In this document: piece after piece, positions 54,375-62,252 of the stretch
How positions within the stretch are numbered: position 1 is the stretch's first letter
How the letters are laid out: each line of letters begins with the position of its first letter
Assembly (NCBI GenBank): GCA_947245585.1
Contig: CAMXPV010000001.1
Location: forward strand, 62,001 to 126,000
DNA: 64,000 nt
Reading direction: 5' to 3'
From: an uncultured Lachnospiraceae bacterium
GTDB lineage: Bacteria > Bacillota > Clostridia > Lachnospirales > Lachnospiraceae
Position numbers and translations under genes: made by a program
Notes under the pieces: model-generated
Databases searched by the model: none
The model's input: the letters and a program-made list of their open reading frames with translations, nothing else
What the model was told of the DNA's origin: nothing

Positions 54375-55283
54375 ATGAACACAGCAGTACAAAACACAGC
54401 AATGACATTCCAGCAGTTCACCCAGGAAATCAGGGCGGGGGTGCAGGGGCGCTTCCCGGAGGCTGACATCCTCATAACCCCTGCGGAGAAGAACAACGGC
54501 CTTACCCTCACGGGCCTTACCGTCAGGGAGGAAGGCCGCCGGGTAACCCCCACCATCTACCTCAATGAGGCTTATGACTCATACAAAAAGGGCGCTGCCC
54601 TTGCGGAGCTCATTGCGGAGGTGGCGGACACGTACCGGGAGAACCGCCTGGAGCAGGAGCCGGAAATCCCGGACTTCACCGATTTTCAAAAAATAAAGGA
54701 TATCGTATGCTGCAGGCTGGTGAACCGGGAGCGCAACCGGGAGCGGCTGGAAAAGATGCCGCACAGGGATTTCCTGGACCTTGCCGCCATTTACTATATC
54801 CCGATAGAAATGGGGCAGGACTGCAGTGCGAGCCTTACCATGATGGACGCCCATACAGCAAAATGGCAGGTGGACGCGGGCACGCTCTTCTCCCTTGCCT
54901 GTGCGAACACGGAAAGGCTCTTCCCGGCTTCCGTGCAGTCCATGGAGAAAATCCTCCAGGATTTGTGCCCCGGCTCCCCGTCCCTCCACGAGACGGGCAT
55001 GCACGTCCTGCGGAACAACGGGAGCGGCGGAGCGGCGGCGATGCTTAACGAGGGCATCCTGCAGTGGTTCGCGGGTAAGTACGGCGATTTCTACATCTTC
55101 CCGTCCAGTGTCCATGAGGTAATCCTGCACCCTGTAAAACTGCCGGGTTTGGCGCTGGAAAAAGAGGGCCTGCTTGACATGGTGAGGGAAATCAACCGGG
55201 AGCAGGTTCCCCCGGACGAGGTCCTCTCCGACAATGTCTATCTTTACCATGCAGACACCGGGGAGATTGAAATCCTCTCATGA
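54375..55283 (+). CDS. DUF5688-family protein, second copy
   Basis: A 302-residue homologue of 47355-48272: IVCCRLVNRERNRERLEKMP, FLDLAAIYYIPIEMG, DFYIFPSSVHEVILHP and LSDNVYLYHADTGEIEIL. ATG 54375 has AGGAGG upstream. The two copies are well diverged and separated by 6 kb, so this is an old duplication or both were needed. Function unknown. Confidence 0.75.
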   Translation: MNTAVQNTAMTFQQFTQEIRAGVQGRFPEADILITPAEKNNGLTLTGLTVREEGRRVTPTIYLNEAYDSYKKGAALAELIAEVADTYRENRLEQEPEIPDFTDFQKIKDIVCCRLVNRERNRERLEKMPHRDFLDLAAIYYIPIEMGQDCSASLTMMDAHTAKWQVDAGTLFSLACANTERLFPASVQSMEKILQDLCPGSPSLHETGMHVLRNNGSGGAAAMLNEGILQWFAGKYGDFYIFPSSVHEVILHPVKLPGLALEKEGLLDMVREINREQVPPDEVLSDNVYLYHADTGEIEILS

Positions 55284-55373
55284 GCCTGCGGTGCATCCCC
55301 CCCTGCCTGTCTCTCCGGGCGGGGGCTTCCTGCGCCATCCGGCGCCGGACATTTTTGCAGAAAACCCCGAAAC

Positions 55374-55385
55374 GTTCCTAGGAAC
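55374..55385. promoter_or_regulatory. 12-bp perfect palindrome GTTCCTAGGAAC
   Basis: It lies 50 bp before the 55435 gene and includes GTTCC/GGAAC, the half-site also seen in the pseudoknot-like elements. Possibly a protein-binding site. Confidence 0.3.
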
Positions 55386-55434
55386 ATCCACAATAACCTG
55401 CCAAAGCGGCAGCAACGAAAGGAGCATGTATATA

Positions 55435-56574
55435 ATGAAGAAATCAGAACCTGCAGCAATAAAAACAGACGGCAGCGTAAAGGAGGCCCCGGTAGTCCTG
55501 CTCAGGACGGTGCTGGAGCCGGAGAAGAAACCCGCCTTAAAAACGGAGGCGAAAGCCGGGGCGGATAAGCCGGAGGACCCTGCCGCAAAAACTGCGGATA
55601 AGCCGGACCCGGACCCTTCTAAAGCAAAGAAGCCGGCCGCCAAGCCGAAAGCAAAGGCAAAGGTTGATGTGAAGCCGGAACCGGTTAAGGCTGAAACTCC
55701 TACGCCTAAAGCCGAAGCGAAGCCCGAACCGTCAAAGGCACAGGAGGAACCGGCTGCAGGCCCGCCCTCTGTGGAATGCAAGGCACAGGTTGTCGATTCA
55801 CCGCTGAAAATGATGAAGCTGGAGTTTGACAAAAGGACCAATGTAATCAAGCAGGAAATGCGCAACATCCAGGACAGCTTTCTGGTCATTGGCTTCCAGC
55901 TCCACTGGATTAAGACCAATAACATGTACCGTGTACTTAACTACAAGAATATCATGGACTATGCGGAGAAGGAGTTCGGCATCAAGAAAACGACCTGCTG
56001 TAATTTCATCAACATCATCGACACCTATGCGGAGCGGGATGAGCACGGAGAGGTCATAGAGAGTATCGCTGAATGCTACCGCAATTTCTCATCCTCACAG
56101 CTGATTGCGATGCTTGGGATGCCCGAGGAAATGCAGCAGCAGGTAACGCCGGATATGACAGTCCGGGAAATAAACCGTCTGCGCAAAGGCGAACCGGCGG
56201 CACCTGCAGTGGATGCGCCCAAGGCGGTAATCTCCGAGGTGAAGCCTGCACCTGTGCAGGAAGCTCCGAAACCTGCGGCACCCGCACCCGTGCAGGGAGC
56301 GCCCAGACCGGCGGCACCTGTTTCTGTGCAAGGATCGCCGAGACCTGCGGCACCCGTTCCTGTGCAGGGAGCTCCGAAACCCGTGGGAAACCCGGCTGCC
56401 AACGGCGGCGGCAAGCCCATGGAAAAACCGGGGAACCCTGAACCCAGGACGCTGCTTGAGGTTGAGAGCTACAGCGGGTACAGGAGCATGGTGGATAAGA
56501 TTGACGGGATGGTCAAAGACGTGTTCAAGGCCGGGAAGCGGATGAAGGTGAAAATCATCTGCGAGGAAGGGTGA
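55435..56574 (+). CDS. low-complexity protein with a central putative DNA-binding domain
   Basis: A 379-residue protein. Residues 1-115 are a Lys/Pro/Ala linker; about 120-235 form a folded helical domain (NVIKQEMRNIQDSFLVIGFQ, DYAEKEFGIKKTTCCNFINI) resembling a helix-turn-helix; about 255-345 are Pro/Ala repeats (four units of roughly PAAPVPVQGAP, one every 13 residues or so); the C-terminus is a short folded tail. ATG 55435 has AAAGGAG 10 nt upstream. It may be a ParB- or KorB-like partition or scaffolding protein; not certain. Confidence 0.55.
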   Translation: MKKSEPAAIKTDGSVKEAPVVLLRTVLEPEKKPALKTEAKAGADKPEDPAAKTADKPDPDPSKAKKPAAKPKAKAKVDVKPEPVKAETPTPKAEAKPEPSKAQEEPAAGPPSVECKAQVVDSPLKMMKLEFDKRTNVIKQEMRNIQDSFLVIGFQLHWIKTNNMYRVLNYKNIMDYAEKEFGIKKTTCCNFINIIDTYAERDEHGEVIESIAECYRNFSSSQLIAMLGMPEEMQQQVTPDMTVREINRLRKGEPAAPAVDAPKAVISEVKPAPVQEAPKPAAPAPVQGAPRPAAPVSVQGSPRPAAPVPVQGAPKPVGNPAANGGGKPMEKPGNPEPRTLLEVESYSGYRSMVDKIDGMVKDVFKAGKRMKVKIICEEG

Positions 56575-56633
56575 TTCCCATGAAGGGGGTGGCGAGGGCT
56601 CCGCCCTCTGCCCTTCCTGTGCCCTATAATAAA

Positions 56634-56757
56634 AGATAGGTCTATCTAAGTATGGGCACAAGGGGAAATCCGTTCCAAGGAGTTCCGGGTTATTTTACTT
56701 GTGCCCTATATAAGAAAAATAGTAAGACCTATCTAAAGAGCTGGAACAGGCCGGAAC
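56634..56757 (+). repeat. structured repeat with pseudoknot-like layout, copy 2
   Basis: Same order as copy 1: A AGATAGGTCT (56634-56643), B GGGCACAAG (56654-56662), C GTTCCGG (56682-56688, preceded by CGTTCC at 56671), B' CTTGTGCCC (56698-56706), A' AGACCTATCT (56725-56734), then C' GGAAC (56743-56747) and CCGGAAC (56751-56757). Stem A is a perfect 10 bp and stem B a perfect 9 bp. Stem bases differ from copy 1 but pairing is kept. Confidence 0.6.
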
Positions 56758-56814
56758 AGAAAGGGAGGCTGGAAACAGGCGTGCCGCGGATGCGCCCAGG
56801 GCTTCAATTTTCCC

Positions 56815-56843
56815 TTGAAAATCCCATTGCAGTGCGGTATAAT
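56815..56843 (+). promoter_or_regulatory. sigma-A promoter of a non-coding segment
   Basis: TTGAAA (56815-56820) and TATAAT (56838-56843), 17-bp spacer. No clear ORF with an RBS follows before the terminator at 57174. Confidence 0.7.
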
Positions 56844-56849
56844 AAAGGC

Positions 56850-57201
56850 TACGAGATAAATAAAAAAAGGCAGGACTGAAAGGGCGGCAACCCTCTCAGC
56901 CCCTATGCAGGAGATGCGAGCTCCTAACACAGCATAAATACTATGCGCCAATACCTATTTTACTAGAGATTATCCTTTTTATCAATAAGGAATCTGGTAA
57001 TTTAGGTCAGTGTGCTGTACTTTATGGCGGTGTGGGTAATGAAATCCTGCGCCGCCTCTTTTATTTATTTCGGCAGTACAACCACCCAGGGGAGCCTCCT
57101 ATCATTGCGCTCCCCAACAGGGTAACTGCTGGAATGCAATGGGATAAGTACAGCACACAGGGCGTTTTATGGACGGCCTGTCTACGCAGGCCGCTTTTTT
57201 T
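56850..57201 (+). ncRNA. candidate structured non-coding RNA with terminator
   Basis: Starting at the 56815 promoter, about 350 nt carry stem-loops but no convincing gene: TATGC-AGGAG...CTCCT-GCATA near 56900; a perfect 13-bp long-range stem GTGTGCTGTACTT (57010-57022) with AAGTACAGCACAC (57146-57158) that encloses GGCGG/CCGCC (57026/57052) and GGGGAGC/GCTCCCC (57089/57109); and a terminator CGGCCTG/CAGGCCG (57174/57187) with seven T. I do not recognise a known RNA family. A 10-codon frame at about 56904 is the only start-like reading frame. Confidence 0.5.
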
Positions 57202-57402
57202 CTGCAAATTTTTTTAGGATTATAAAACCGGCCGACGTTGGATTAAACGAAGGGAGGCGAATAGAACTAAGGCACAAAATTATCCGGCAAACCTACCATG
57301 TGCGGACACCAACAGGGAAACTCCAAAAGCAAATCCTGCAAAGACCCCTTCCCAAAAAAGCTGCGTCTCCAGGATAAGCCAAAACGAAAGGAGCGTTGGA
57401 AA

Positions 57403-57726
57403 ATGCTGTGCCCGAACTGCCAAAGGCAAATGTCGTACAAAAACGAAACCTTCCGTGGAATTGACTTCGGCGGAACCGCTGAGGACCATGAACTCATGGA
57501 AGCATACGAGGAATACAAATGCCCCAGGTGCGGCATTGAACGCATTAACGGCAAGTGGCGCATACCAGAATCCCTGAAACCCTCGCCAAAGCAGGTGAAC
57601 GCAATCCTTTTCATCAACGCGAGGCTGAACACTGGGATTGAGCCGTTGACGAAATCGCAGTGCTGGCGCGACACGCAGAAGCACTTTGAAGCTGCGAAAA
57701 ACACCTATCTGTACCACATGTACTAA
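57403..57726 (+). CDS. zinc-ribbon protein
   Basis: A 107-residue protein with two CxxC pairs (LCPNCQRQM near the start, KCPRCGIER about 45) forming a zinc ribbon, and a C-terminal helical half (SPKQVNAILFINARLNTG, CWRDTQKHFEAAKNTYL). ATG 57403 has AAAGGAG 9 nt upstream. Probably a nucleic-acid- or protein-binding accessory of the element. Confidence 0.65.
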   Translation: MLCPNCQRQMSYKNETFRGIDFGGTAEDHELMEAYEEYKCPRCGIERINGKWRIPESLKPSPKQVNAILFINARLNTGIEPLTKSQCWRDTQKHFEAAKNTYLYHMY

Positions 57727-57839
57727 GGATTCTGCAGGAAAGGCAAAGGACACTTAAAAACAAATGGCGCCGTGTTCGGCACCGGATATTCAAGAAAAGA
57801 GAAATAGAGAAAGTAACATAAACCTCTATAACCTCTAAT

Positions 57840-57902
57840 GGCGCCGTATGCGGCGCCGGGTATAATTTTGAAAGATATGGTAACCGTATAACATATGGTT
57901 AC
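57840..57902 (+). promoter_or_regulatory. promoter and inverted repeat before the secreted protein gene
   Basis: A GGCGCC...GGCGCC hairpin (57840-57857) abuts TATAAT (57861-57866), followed by GTAACC (57880-57885) and GGTTAC (57897-57902). Similar hairpin-plus-TATA blocks occur near 57764 and 59341, so a shared control signal is possible. Confidence 0.4.
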
Positions 57903-58024
57903 GCGACAGCATAAGCTGGAGCGTAAATAATACAAAGATATACAGATATATGACTATATCGGGTACCTGTCTGAAAGTAACTGTAATCCAATCAGACTCA
58001 TGTAAAGAAAAGGAGACAATGAAA

Positions 58025-58672
58025 ATGAAGAAGAGAATGATGAAAATGGCTGCAATGATGATGGCTATGACTATGGTAATGGGAAGTGCAATGACCGTGC
58101 ACGCGAGCGAGGACGGATGCGTAAGGGATGATGGTGTGTCCTCATGGGAAGACTTTGACTGCGGCTTCGACAGCGGTTCCAGTGATTCTGGAAGCTCCAG
58201 CTCTGGCGGTAGCTCCAATGAAAGCTACAGCGAACCCAGTCAGTCCTATGACGGCGGTGGGAGCGACGACGGCTGCGCAAGAGATGAAGGCGTGTCCTCA
58301 TGGGAAGACTTTGACTGCGGCTTCGACAGCGGTTCAAGCTCCAGCTCCGGCGTGACCGGCAAAGAGCAGTTCAGGGCGCTTGCGAAGAGCGGCGAGGGCA
58401 GCTACAAGGTGACGCACAAGGGTCAGACCATCGCAACGTTCTGGCTGGTGGACGCTGAAGGCAAGAGCGTGCCTTGCACGGCAGTGGCTCTGAAGCAGAG
58501 GACCGATGACAAGAAATGGGCTATCAACTTCGAGGTAGCTGATTCCGAAGGACTGAACATTGGGGCCCCTCTCGACAGGACGTACATGTTCAAGACGCTC
58601 GGCGTAAGCTATGTGACCATCAATGACGCGGTAATCATCGACATCGAGGCAGAGAGTGCGGCTGCAAAATGA
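58025..58672 (+). CDS. secreted protein with duplicated Cys motif
   Basis: A 215-residue protein with a Met-rich signal peptide (about 1-27, cleavage near TVHA-SED). Two copies of a 23-residue motif (DGC.RD.GVSSWEDFDCGF, each with two Cys) are separated by a Ser/Gly linker, then a folded C-terminal domain (about 105-215: YKVTHKGQTIATFWLVDAEG, YVTINDAVIIDIEA). RBS GGAG 9 nt upstream of the chosen ATG. Exposed or secreted; possibly a mating-surface or adhesion factor. Followed by a terminator. Confidence 0.65.
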   Translation: MKKRMMKMAAMMMAMTMVMGSAMTVHASEDGCVRDDGVSSWEDFDCGFDSGSSDSGSSSSGGSSNESYSEPSQSYDGGGSDDGCARDEGVSSWEDFDCGFDSGSSSSSGVTGKEQFRALAKSGEGSYKVTHKGQTIATFWLVDAEGKSVPCTAVALKQRTDDKKWAINFEVADSEGLNIGAPLDRTYMFKTLGVSYVTINDAVIIDIEAESAAAK

Positions 58673-58696
58673 ACATAACTGAATAAAGACCGTAAG

Positions 58697-58723
58697 GGCG
58701 GCGGCGAAAGCTGTCGCCTTTTT
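58697..58723 (+). terminator. Rho-independent terminator after the secreted protein gene
   Basis: GGCGGCGGC (58697-58705) pairs with GCTGTCGCC (58710-58718), then TTTTT. Confidence 0.7.
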
Positions 58724-58822
58724 GTCTCTTCTGTTTTTGTCCTTTCTGTCTTTTCTGCAACAATTATCGGCGGCTATCGCAGCCGGGCACTCCAATAAAA
58801 AGAAAGCGAGGGCTAAGACAGC

Positions 58823-59305
58823 ATGGAAAAATCTCAGGTAAAGGACGGCGACACGGGGAGATTCATCAGGGAGCACATGGTTGAGGAATGGCAGCCCGTG
58901 ACAATAAGAAGGCCTGTTGCCGGATGGTTCAACCTTGCCCTGCAGACCGAGGGCTTCGTTGAAAATGAGGACTACTTCGTAATCCCGTGGGATGATGGCC
59001 TCCCGAAAGAGACAAAAGAGGTTTTCGCCACGCAGGGCGACTACGAGAATATCCTTTTCGGGATTAAGGTCAAACAGGAGGATGCAGAGACAGCCTGCGG
59101 GATGGCTATGCAGGAACCACAGTTCGTAAAAGGCAACGAGGAACTGCTGGAGCTTACAAACGGGGTATGCGACAACAGCCTTTACGGCTTCATCCCCGCA
59201 GGCGCTGGCTATATCAGCACGAACAGGACTGATATAAAAAAGGCGTTCAACGATGTCATGAAAAACGCCATGGAGAAATACAATGCGGCCCGGACGGATT
59301 CCTGA
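58823..59305 (+). CDS. unrecognised 160-residue protein, weakly antirepressor-like
   Basis: A soluble protein. NLALQTEGFVENEDYFVIP resembles the AntA/AntB phage antirepressor pattern (GFVENEDF), but the rest does not help. The C-terminal half is helical (TDIKKAFNDVMKNAMEKYN). No close RBS of AGGAGG type is visible; GCGAGGGC is the best upstream. Function unknown. Confidence 0.5.
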   Translation: MEKSQVKDGDTGRFIREHMVEEWQPVTIRRPVAGWFNLALQTEGFVENEDYFVIPWDDGLPKETKEVFATQGDYENILFGIKVKQEDAETACGMAMQEPQFVKGNEELLELTNGVCDNSLYGFIPAGAGYISTNRTDIKKAFNDVMKNAMEKYNAARTDS

Positions 59306-59509
59306 ACAATCCTGCAGGCCCCTGCCCCACAGGAGGGGAAGCGCCCTTGCGGGCGCCGGTTATATCTTTGAAATACCCGGATGCCATCAGGCATCGCAGC
59401 CTTGTGTAACTACTTGGCCGCACAAGGGGCGGGATTCCGGTCCTGCCCCTTTCCAAAAAAGTCATTTCTGCAGGAAATTATTTCTGCCTGGAAAAGGAGG
59501 TGGATTCGC

Positions 59510-59995
59510 GTGAGGGTGAGGTTTTTCGACACCCGCCTTACGGAAAAAGGATGTACCGCCCTTGCGGAAGCAAAGGGGGTCAACTATGAGCCAGTGGGAA
59601 AAATAAACTGCCCGGAGGCGGCAGCAATGCTGGCAAGGGAGCTTTTGGAGCTCGACAGGAGGGCCGAGGAGCACGTCTACATGGCAGCGCTCAACGGCAA
59701 AGGCCGGCTGCTTGGGCTGTCGCTTATATCAAAAGGCACGGTAAACGCAAGCCTTATTGCGCCGAGGGAAATCTTCATCCGCGCCTTGCTGGTTGGCGCA
59801 TCGCAGATTCTGCTCATGCATAACCACCCTGCAGGAAGCATCACGCCAAGCCGTGAAGACATAAAAATGACGGAGCAGATAAAGAAGGCGGGCGAGCTGA
59901 TAGGCGTTGAACTTGCCGACCATATCATAATCGCTGCGAACGGGGGAGGCTATTTGAGCTTCCGCGAGGAAGGGCTGCTCCAACCCTCGAAATAA
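59510..59995 (+). CDS. RadC-like JAB/MPN-domain protein
   Basis: A 161-residue protein with the RadC/JAB metal-site motif LMHNHPAGSITPSREDI (His-x-His then Asp) and GVELADHIII. GTG 59510 follows AAGGAGG at 9 nt; the long upstream extension has no RBS. Shorter than chromosomal RadC (about 225), lacking its helix-hairpin-helix part, as usual in elements. Substrate unknown. Ends at a strong terminator. Confidence 0.85.
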   Translation: MRVRFFDTRLTEKGCTALAEAKGVNYEPVGKINCPEAAAMLARELLELDRRAEEHVYMAALNGKGRLLGLSLISKGTVNASLIAPREIFIRALLVGASQILLMHNHPAGSITPSREDIKMTEQIKKAGELIGVELADHIIIAANGGGYLSFREEGLLQPSK

Positions 59996-60020
59996 AACTG
60001 GATATACGGTGTGTGGTTTA

Positions 60021-60068
60021 AAGCTGCCCTGGGATTCTTTCTATAGGATTCCGGGGCAGCTTTTTTTT
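60021..60068 (+). terminator. Rho-independent terminator after the RadC-like gene
   Basis: AAGCTGCCC (60021-60029) pairs with GGGGCAGCTT (60053-60062), followed by a run of T. Confidence 0.85.
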
Positions 60069-60076
60069 CTTTTTCA

Positions 60077-60416
60077 GTGGTCTTTTTCAAGCCCGTTTTT
60101 GGTATCTGGAAAGACCACAGGGAACACAAGCTGGACTTTTTCAAGCCCGTTTTTGGTCTTTAAAAGGGCTTTTCGGAGACCACTTGGCAGTCGGTGGTCT
60201 TTTCCAAGCCCATTTTTGGTCTTTAAAAGGGCTTCTCGGAGACCACTTGGCAGTCGGTGGACTTTTTCAAGCCCATTTTTGGTCTTTGGAAAGGCTTCTT
60301 GGAGACCACTTGGCAATGAGTGGACTTTTTCGGACCCATTTTGTAACCAGAAAAAGCCCAGCAAAACGTCCTTATATTAGCAGGTGGTCTCTTTGGCGGC
60401 TCTGGAAAGACCACAA
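60077..60416. repeat. array of 63-bp hairpin repeats
   Basis: CAAGCCC recurs at 60088, 60142, 60205 and 60268 with a diverged CGGACCC at 60331: periods 54, 63, 63 and 63. Each unit folds: GTGG(T/A)CT pairs with AGACCAC and AAGCCC with GGGCTT around an A+T loop. A last hairpin of the same type (GTGGTCT...AGACCAC) lies at 60384-60414. The units are not separated by unique spacers, so it is not CRISPR. All three plus frames stay partly open (21-codon period), but no RBS supports translation. Confidence 0.8.
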
Positions 60417-60668
60417 GATTTGGCGGATGCCATATTTTTTTTGCTCTTTCCGCCTGCGGCGTCCCGGAGGACAGACCGGTGGCGACGATCTGCGCCAGAT
60501 AACTGCAACGCATATGGAGGAAGCCGGGCGCGGATGTCTGCCAAAAAATCCGTTATGCCTTTCAGGCGGCAAAGGGGAAGAACGTAAAAACGTATGATTT
60601 GGATTATTATTTGATTTTCCACGTGAGTAAAATACCCCAGTGACTTTGGAAAAATACGCAAAAATACA

Positions 60669-60780
60669 GCCTCATATATCAGTCTTTTTGGGGGCAATTT
60701 TCCAAAAGTTCCACCGTGGAAAATACAAACAGGGCTTTTTTGGGCACTTTGGAAAATTAGATTTGACTGATATATGAGGC
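60669..60780. repeat. nested inverted repeat (16-bp outer arms)
   Basis: GCCTCATATATCAGTC (60669-60684) and its exact complement (60765-60780). Inside, AATTTTCCAAAAG (60696) and CTTTGGAAAATT (60747) form a second, nearly perfect arm pair. The whole could extrude as a cruciform or act as an oriT-type structure. Confidence 0.7.
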
Positions 60781-60810
60781 TTTTAGGGGCTTTCGTTCGC
60801 ACGCTTACGC

Positions 60811-60889
60811 TACTCACGAAAAAATGGCAAAACAGGATAAGGGGGTCTTACTCACGCCGCTTTCGCTCTGTTCGGTCAGCATAGCTGAC
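60811..60889 (-). other. candidate origin of transfer (nick-like site with repeats)
   Basis: On the minus strand CTTATCCTG (60833-60841) matches the core of MOBP-type nick sites (YATCCTG). It is flanked by direct repeats TACTCACG (60811-60818 and 60849-60856) and, farther upstream on the same strand, an inverted repeat GTCAGC-ATA-GCTGAC (60875-60889). The large nested inverted repeat is 30 bp to the left. No relaxase gene is in the window, so this is a prediction. Confidence 0.35.
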
Positions 60890-61130
60890 AGACCTTTCGC
60901 TTCTATCGTCGCTCCATCCACTCCGCAGCTTCGCTGCTCCGGGACCCTTACTGCGAATCTCCACTCCGTTCCGATTCTTGCCCTTCCGCTTCCGCTGCAG
61001 GGTCCTGATATTGCGGGAAATGCCCTTGGCCATGATTTCATCATGGCTACCTGGCTTGCGCCATGTAAAAAGCAGGGCTGCTTTGAGGGGAAATTAGGTT
61101 TCTCATACTAAGCTTTGGTCTTTTGCCCTT

Positions 61131-61150
61131 GCTTGGCCTGACGGCCAAGC
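61131..61150. repeat. perfect 8-bp hairpin before the HNH gene
   Basis: GCTTGGCC (61131-61138) and GGCCAAGC (61143-61150), extended by GCCC...GGGC. Possible regulatory or boundary element of the endonuclease gene. Confidence 0.5.
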
Positions 61151-61193
61151 CGGGCAATCTCATGAACAAAAGCGCAGAAAGGAGGAACCTATT

Positions 61194-61736
61194 ATGAATC
61201 AGAAGGGCAAGGGTTATACTAAGAGGAATCAATACGACCTGAATGGCTGCTATGGGATTGGGCTCACATACAAAGGTGAGAAGTTTATCTTTGACATAGA
61301 GGATTATGATAAGATAAAAGACTATCGGTGGTGGTTCAGCAGGGATGGCTATCTCGTAGCCTGCGTGAATATCCCTCAACGCAGAATGATATGTTTTCAC
61401 AAGCTGATAATGGGGAAAGCACCGAGGGGAAAGCAGATTGACCACATCCGAAGCACGGAAAACCGCCTGGACCGCAAGGCAGATAACAGAAAGCAGAACC
61501 TCCGATTCGTAACACGTGCACAGAACAGCTGGAACAGGGGGATTCGCTCTGATAACACGAGCGGACACATCGGCGTAAGTTGGGATAAACAGGCGCAAAG
61601 ATGGCTTGCAAAGGTCAGGAAGGGGAAGAAATCGAAAAGCAAATATTTCCCAGAAAACCAATTCAGGGAAGCGTGCAAATGGCAGGAGGAAACAGCGAAG
61701 AAAATGCACGGCAAATATGCCTACGCATACAACTGA
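61194..61736 (+). CDS. HNH endonuclease with AP2-like DNA-binding domain
   Basis: A 180-residue homing-type endonuclease: HNH region (about 82-110: GKQIDHIRSTENRLDRK, NRKQNLRFVT) and a C-terminal AP2 domain (SGHIGVSWDKQAQRWLAKVR). RBS AAGGAGG 9 nt upstream. It is flanked by hairpins on both sides (61131-61150 and 61751-61777), so it may be an independently mobile gene nested in the element. Confidence 0.88.
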   Translation: MNQKGKGYTKRNQYDLNGCYGIGLTYKGEKFIFDIEDYDKIKDYRWWFSRDGYLVACVNIPQRRMICFHKLIMGKAPRGKQIDHIRSTENRLDRKADNRKQNLRFVTRAQNSWNRGIRSDNTSGHIGVSWDKQAQRWLAKVRKGKKSKSKYFPENQFREACKWQEETAKKMHGKYAYAYN

Positions 61737-61750
61737 ATATGGGGAATATT

Positions 61751-61785
61751 AAGCCAGTGCCCGGGAAGCACTGGCTTAAAGTTTT
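61751..61785 (+). terminator. terminator after the HNH gene
   Basis: AAGCCAGTGC (61751-61760) pairs exactly with GCACTGGCTT (61768-61777), followed by AAAGTTTTT. Confidence 0.75.
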
Positions 61786-61913
61786 TCGGTTTGGACTAAG
61801 CTGGGATTCCAAGATAGGTTTCCTTATTGGCCGGGGCACAAGGGGAGGAAAAGGAAGCACTACGTTATTGACCGTCTCCACTACGTTGCAATTACGCCCC
61901 AACAAGCTACATT

Positions 61914-62151
61914 GATTCGCACAAAGCCAATAACCATACGACTTTACGAGAATTTGAGGCACGCTACTACGGTTACTACGCAATTTTTTGAAAAAACTTT
62001 TTATATAGTATATATTATTTTCTCTATATATAGTTTTAAATATTTATCGTAGTTATCGTAGTAATTAGCCTGAAACCCTTGCAGAGACTGGCTTACAGCC
62101 ACTACGTTGTGCATTTTGCAGCGTAGTTGTAACGTAGTTAGCGTAGTAGTT
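61914..62151. repeat. iteron-like, AT-rich region, copy 2 (candidate replication origin)
   Basis: About 90% identical to 50601-50846, same orientation, with the same iterons and an A+T core shortened by a few bases. Extra CTACGTT motifs lie just left (61859-61886). It follows the end of the helicase-fragment gene. The rest of the 61786-62252 interval shows no gene. Confidence 0.6.
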
Positions 62152-62252
62152 CTTCCTCATCCTCTTCTTCCTGTGCAGACCCCCTTCGGTGTTTCTTCAA
62201 TCTTCCACTTAAACTTTTCCCTGCTTATGCAGAATGTGGTCGGGGAGGGGGC

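Noticed and set aside
60009-60380. Repeat-containing ORF on the plus strand with a 21-residue period
   Set aside because: Starts inside the RadC terminator without RBS; the period simply mirrors the 63-bp DNA repeats.
60077-60416. CRISPR array
   Set aside because: Units are continuous hairpins with no unique spacers and no cas genes are present.
60848-61033. 61-residue basic ORF on the minus strand
   Set aside because: No RBS, all frames are open in this repeat-rich stretch, and it overlaps the oriT-like site.
61047-61709. 220-residue minus-strand ORF opposite the HNH gene
   Set aside because: Antisense shadow; the plus strand has RBS and clear HNH and AP2 domains.
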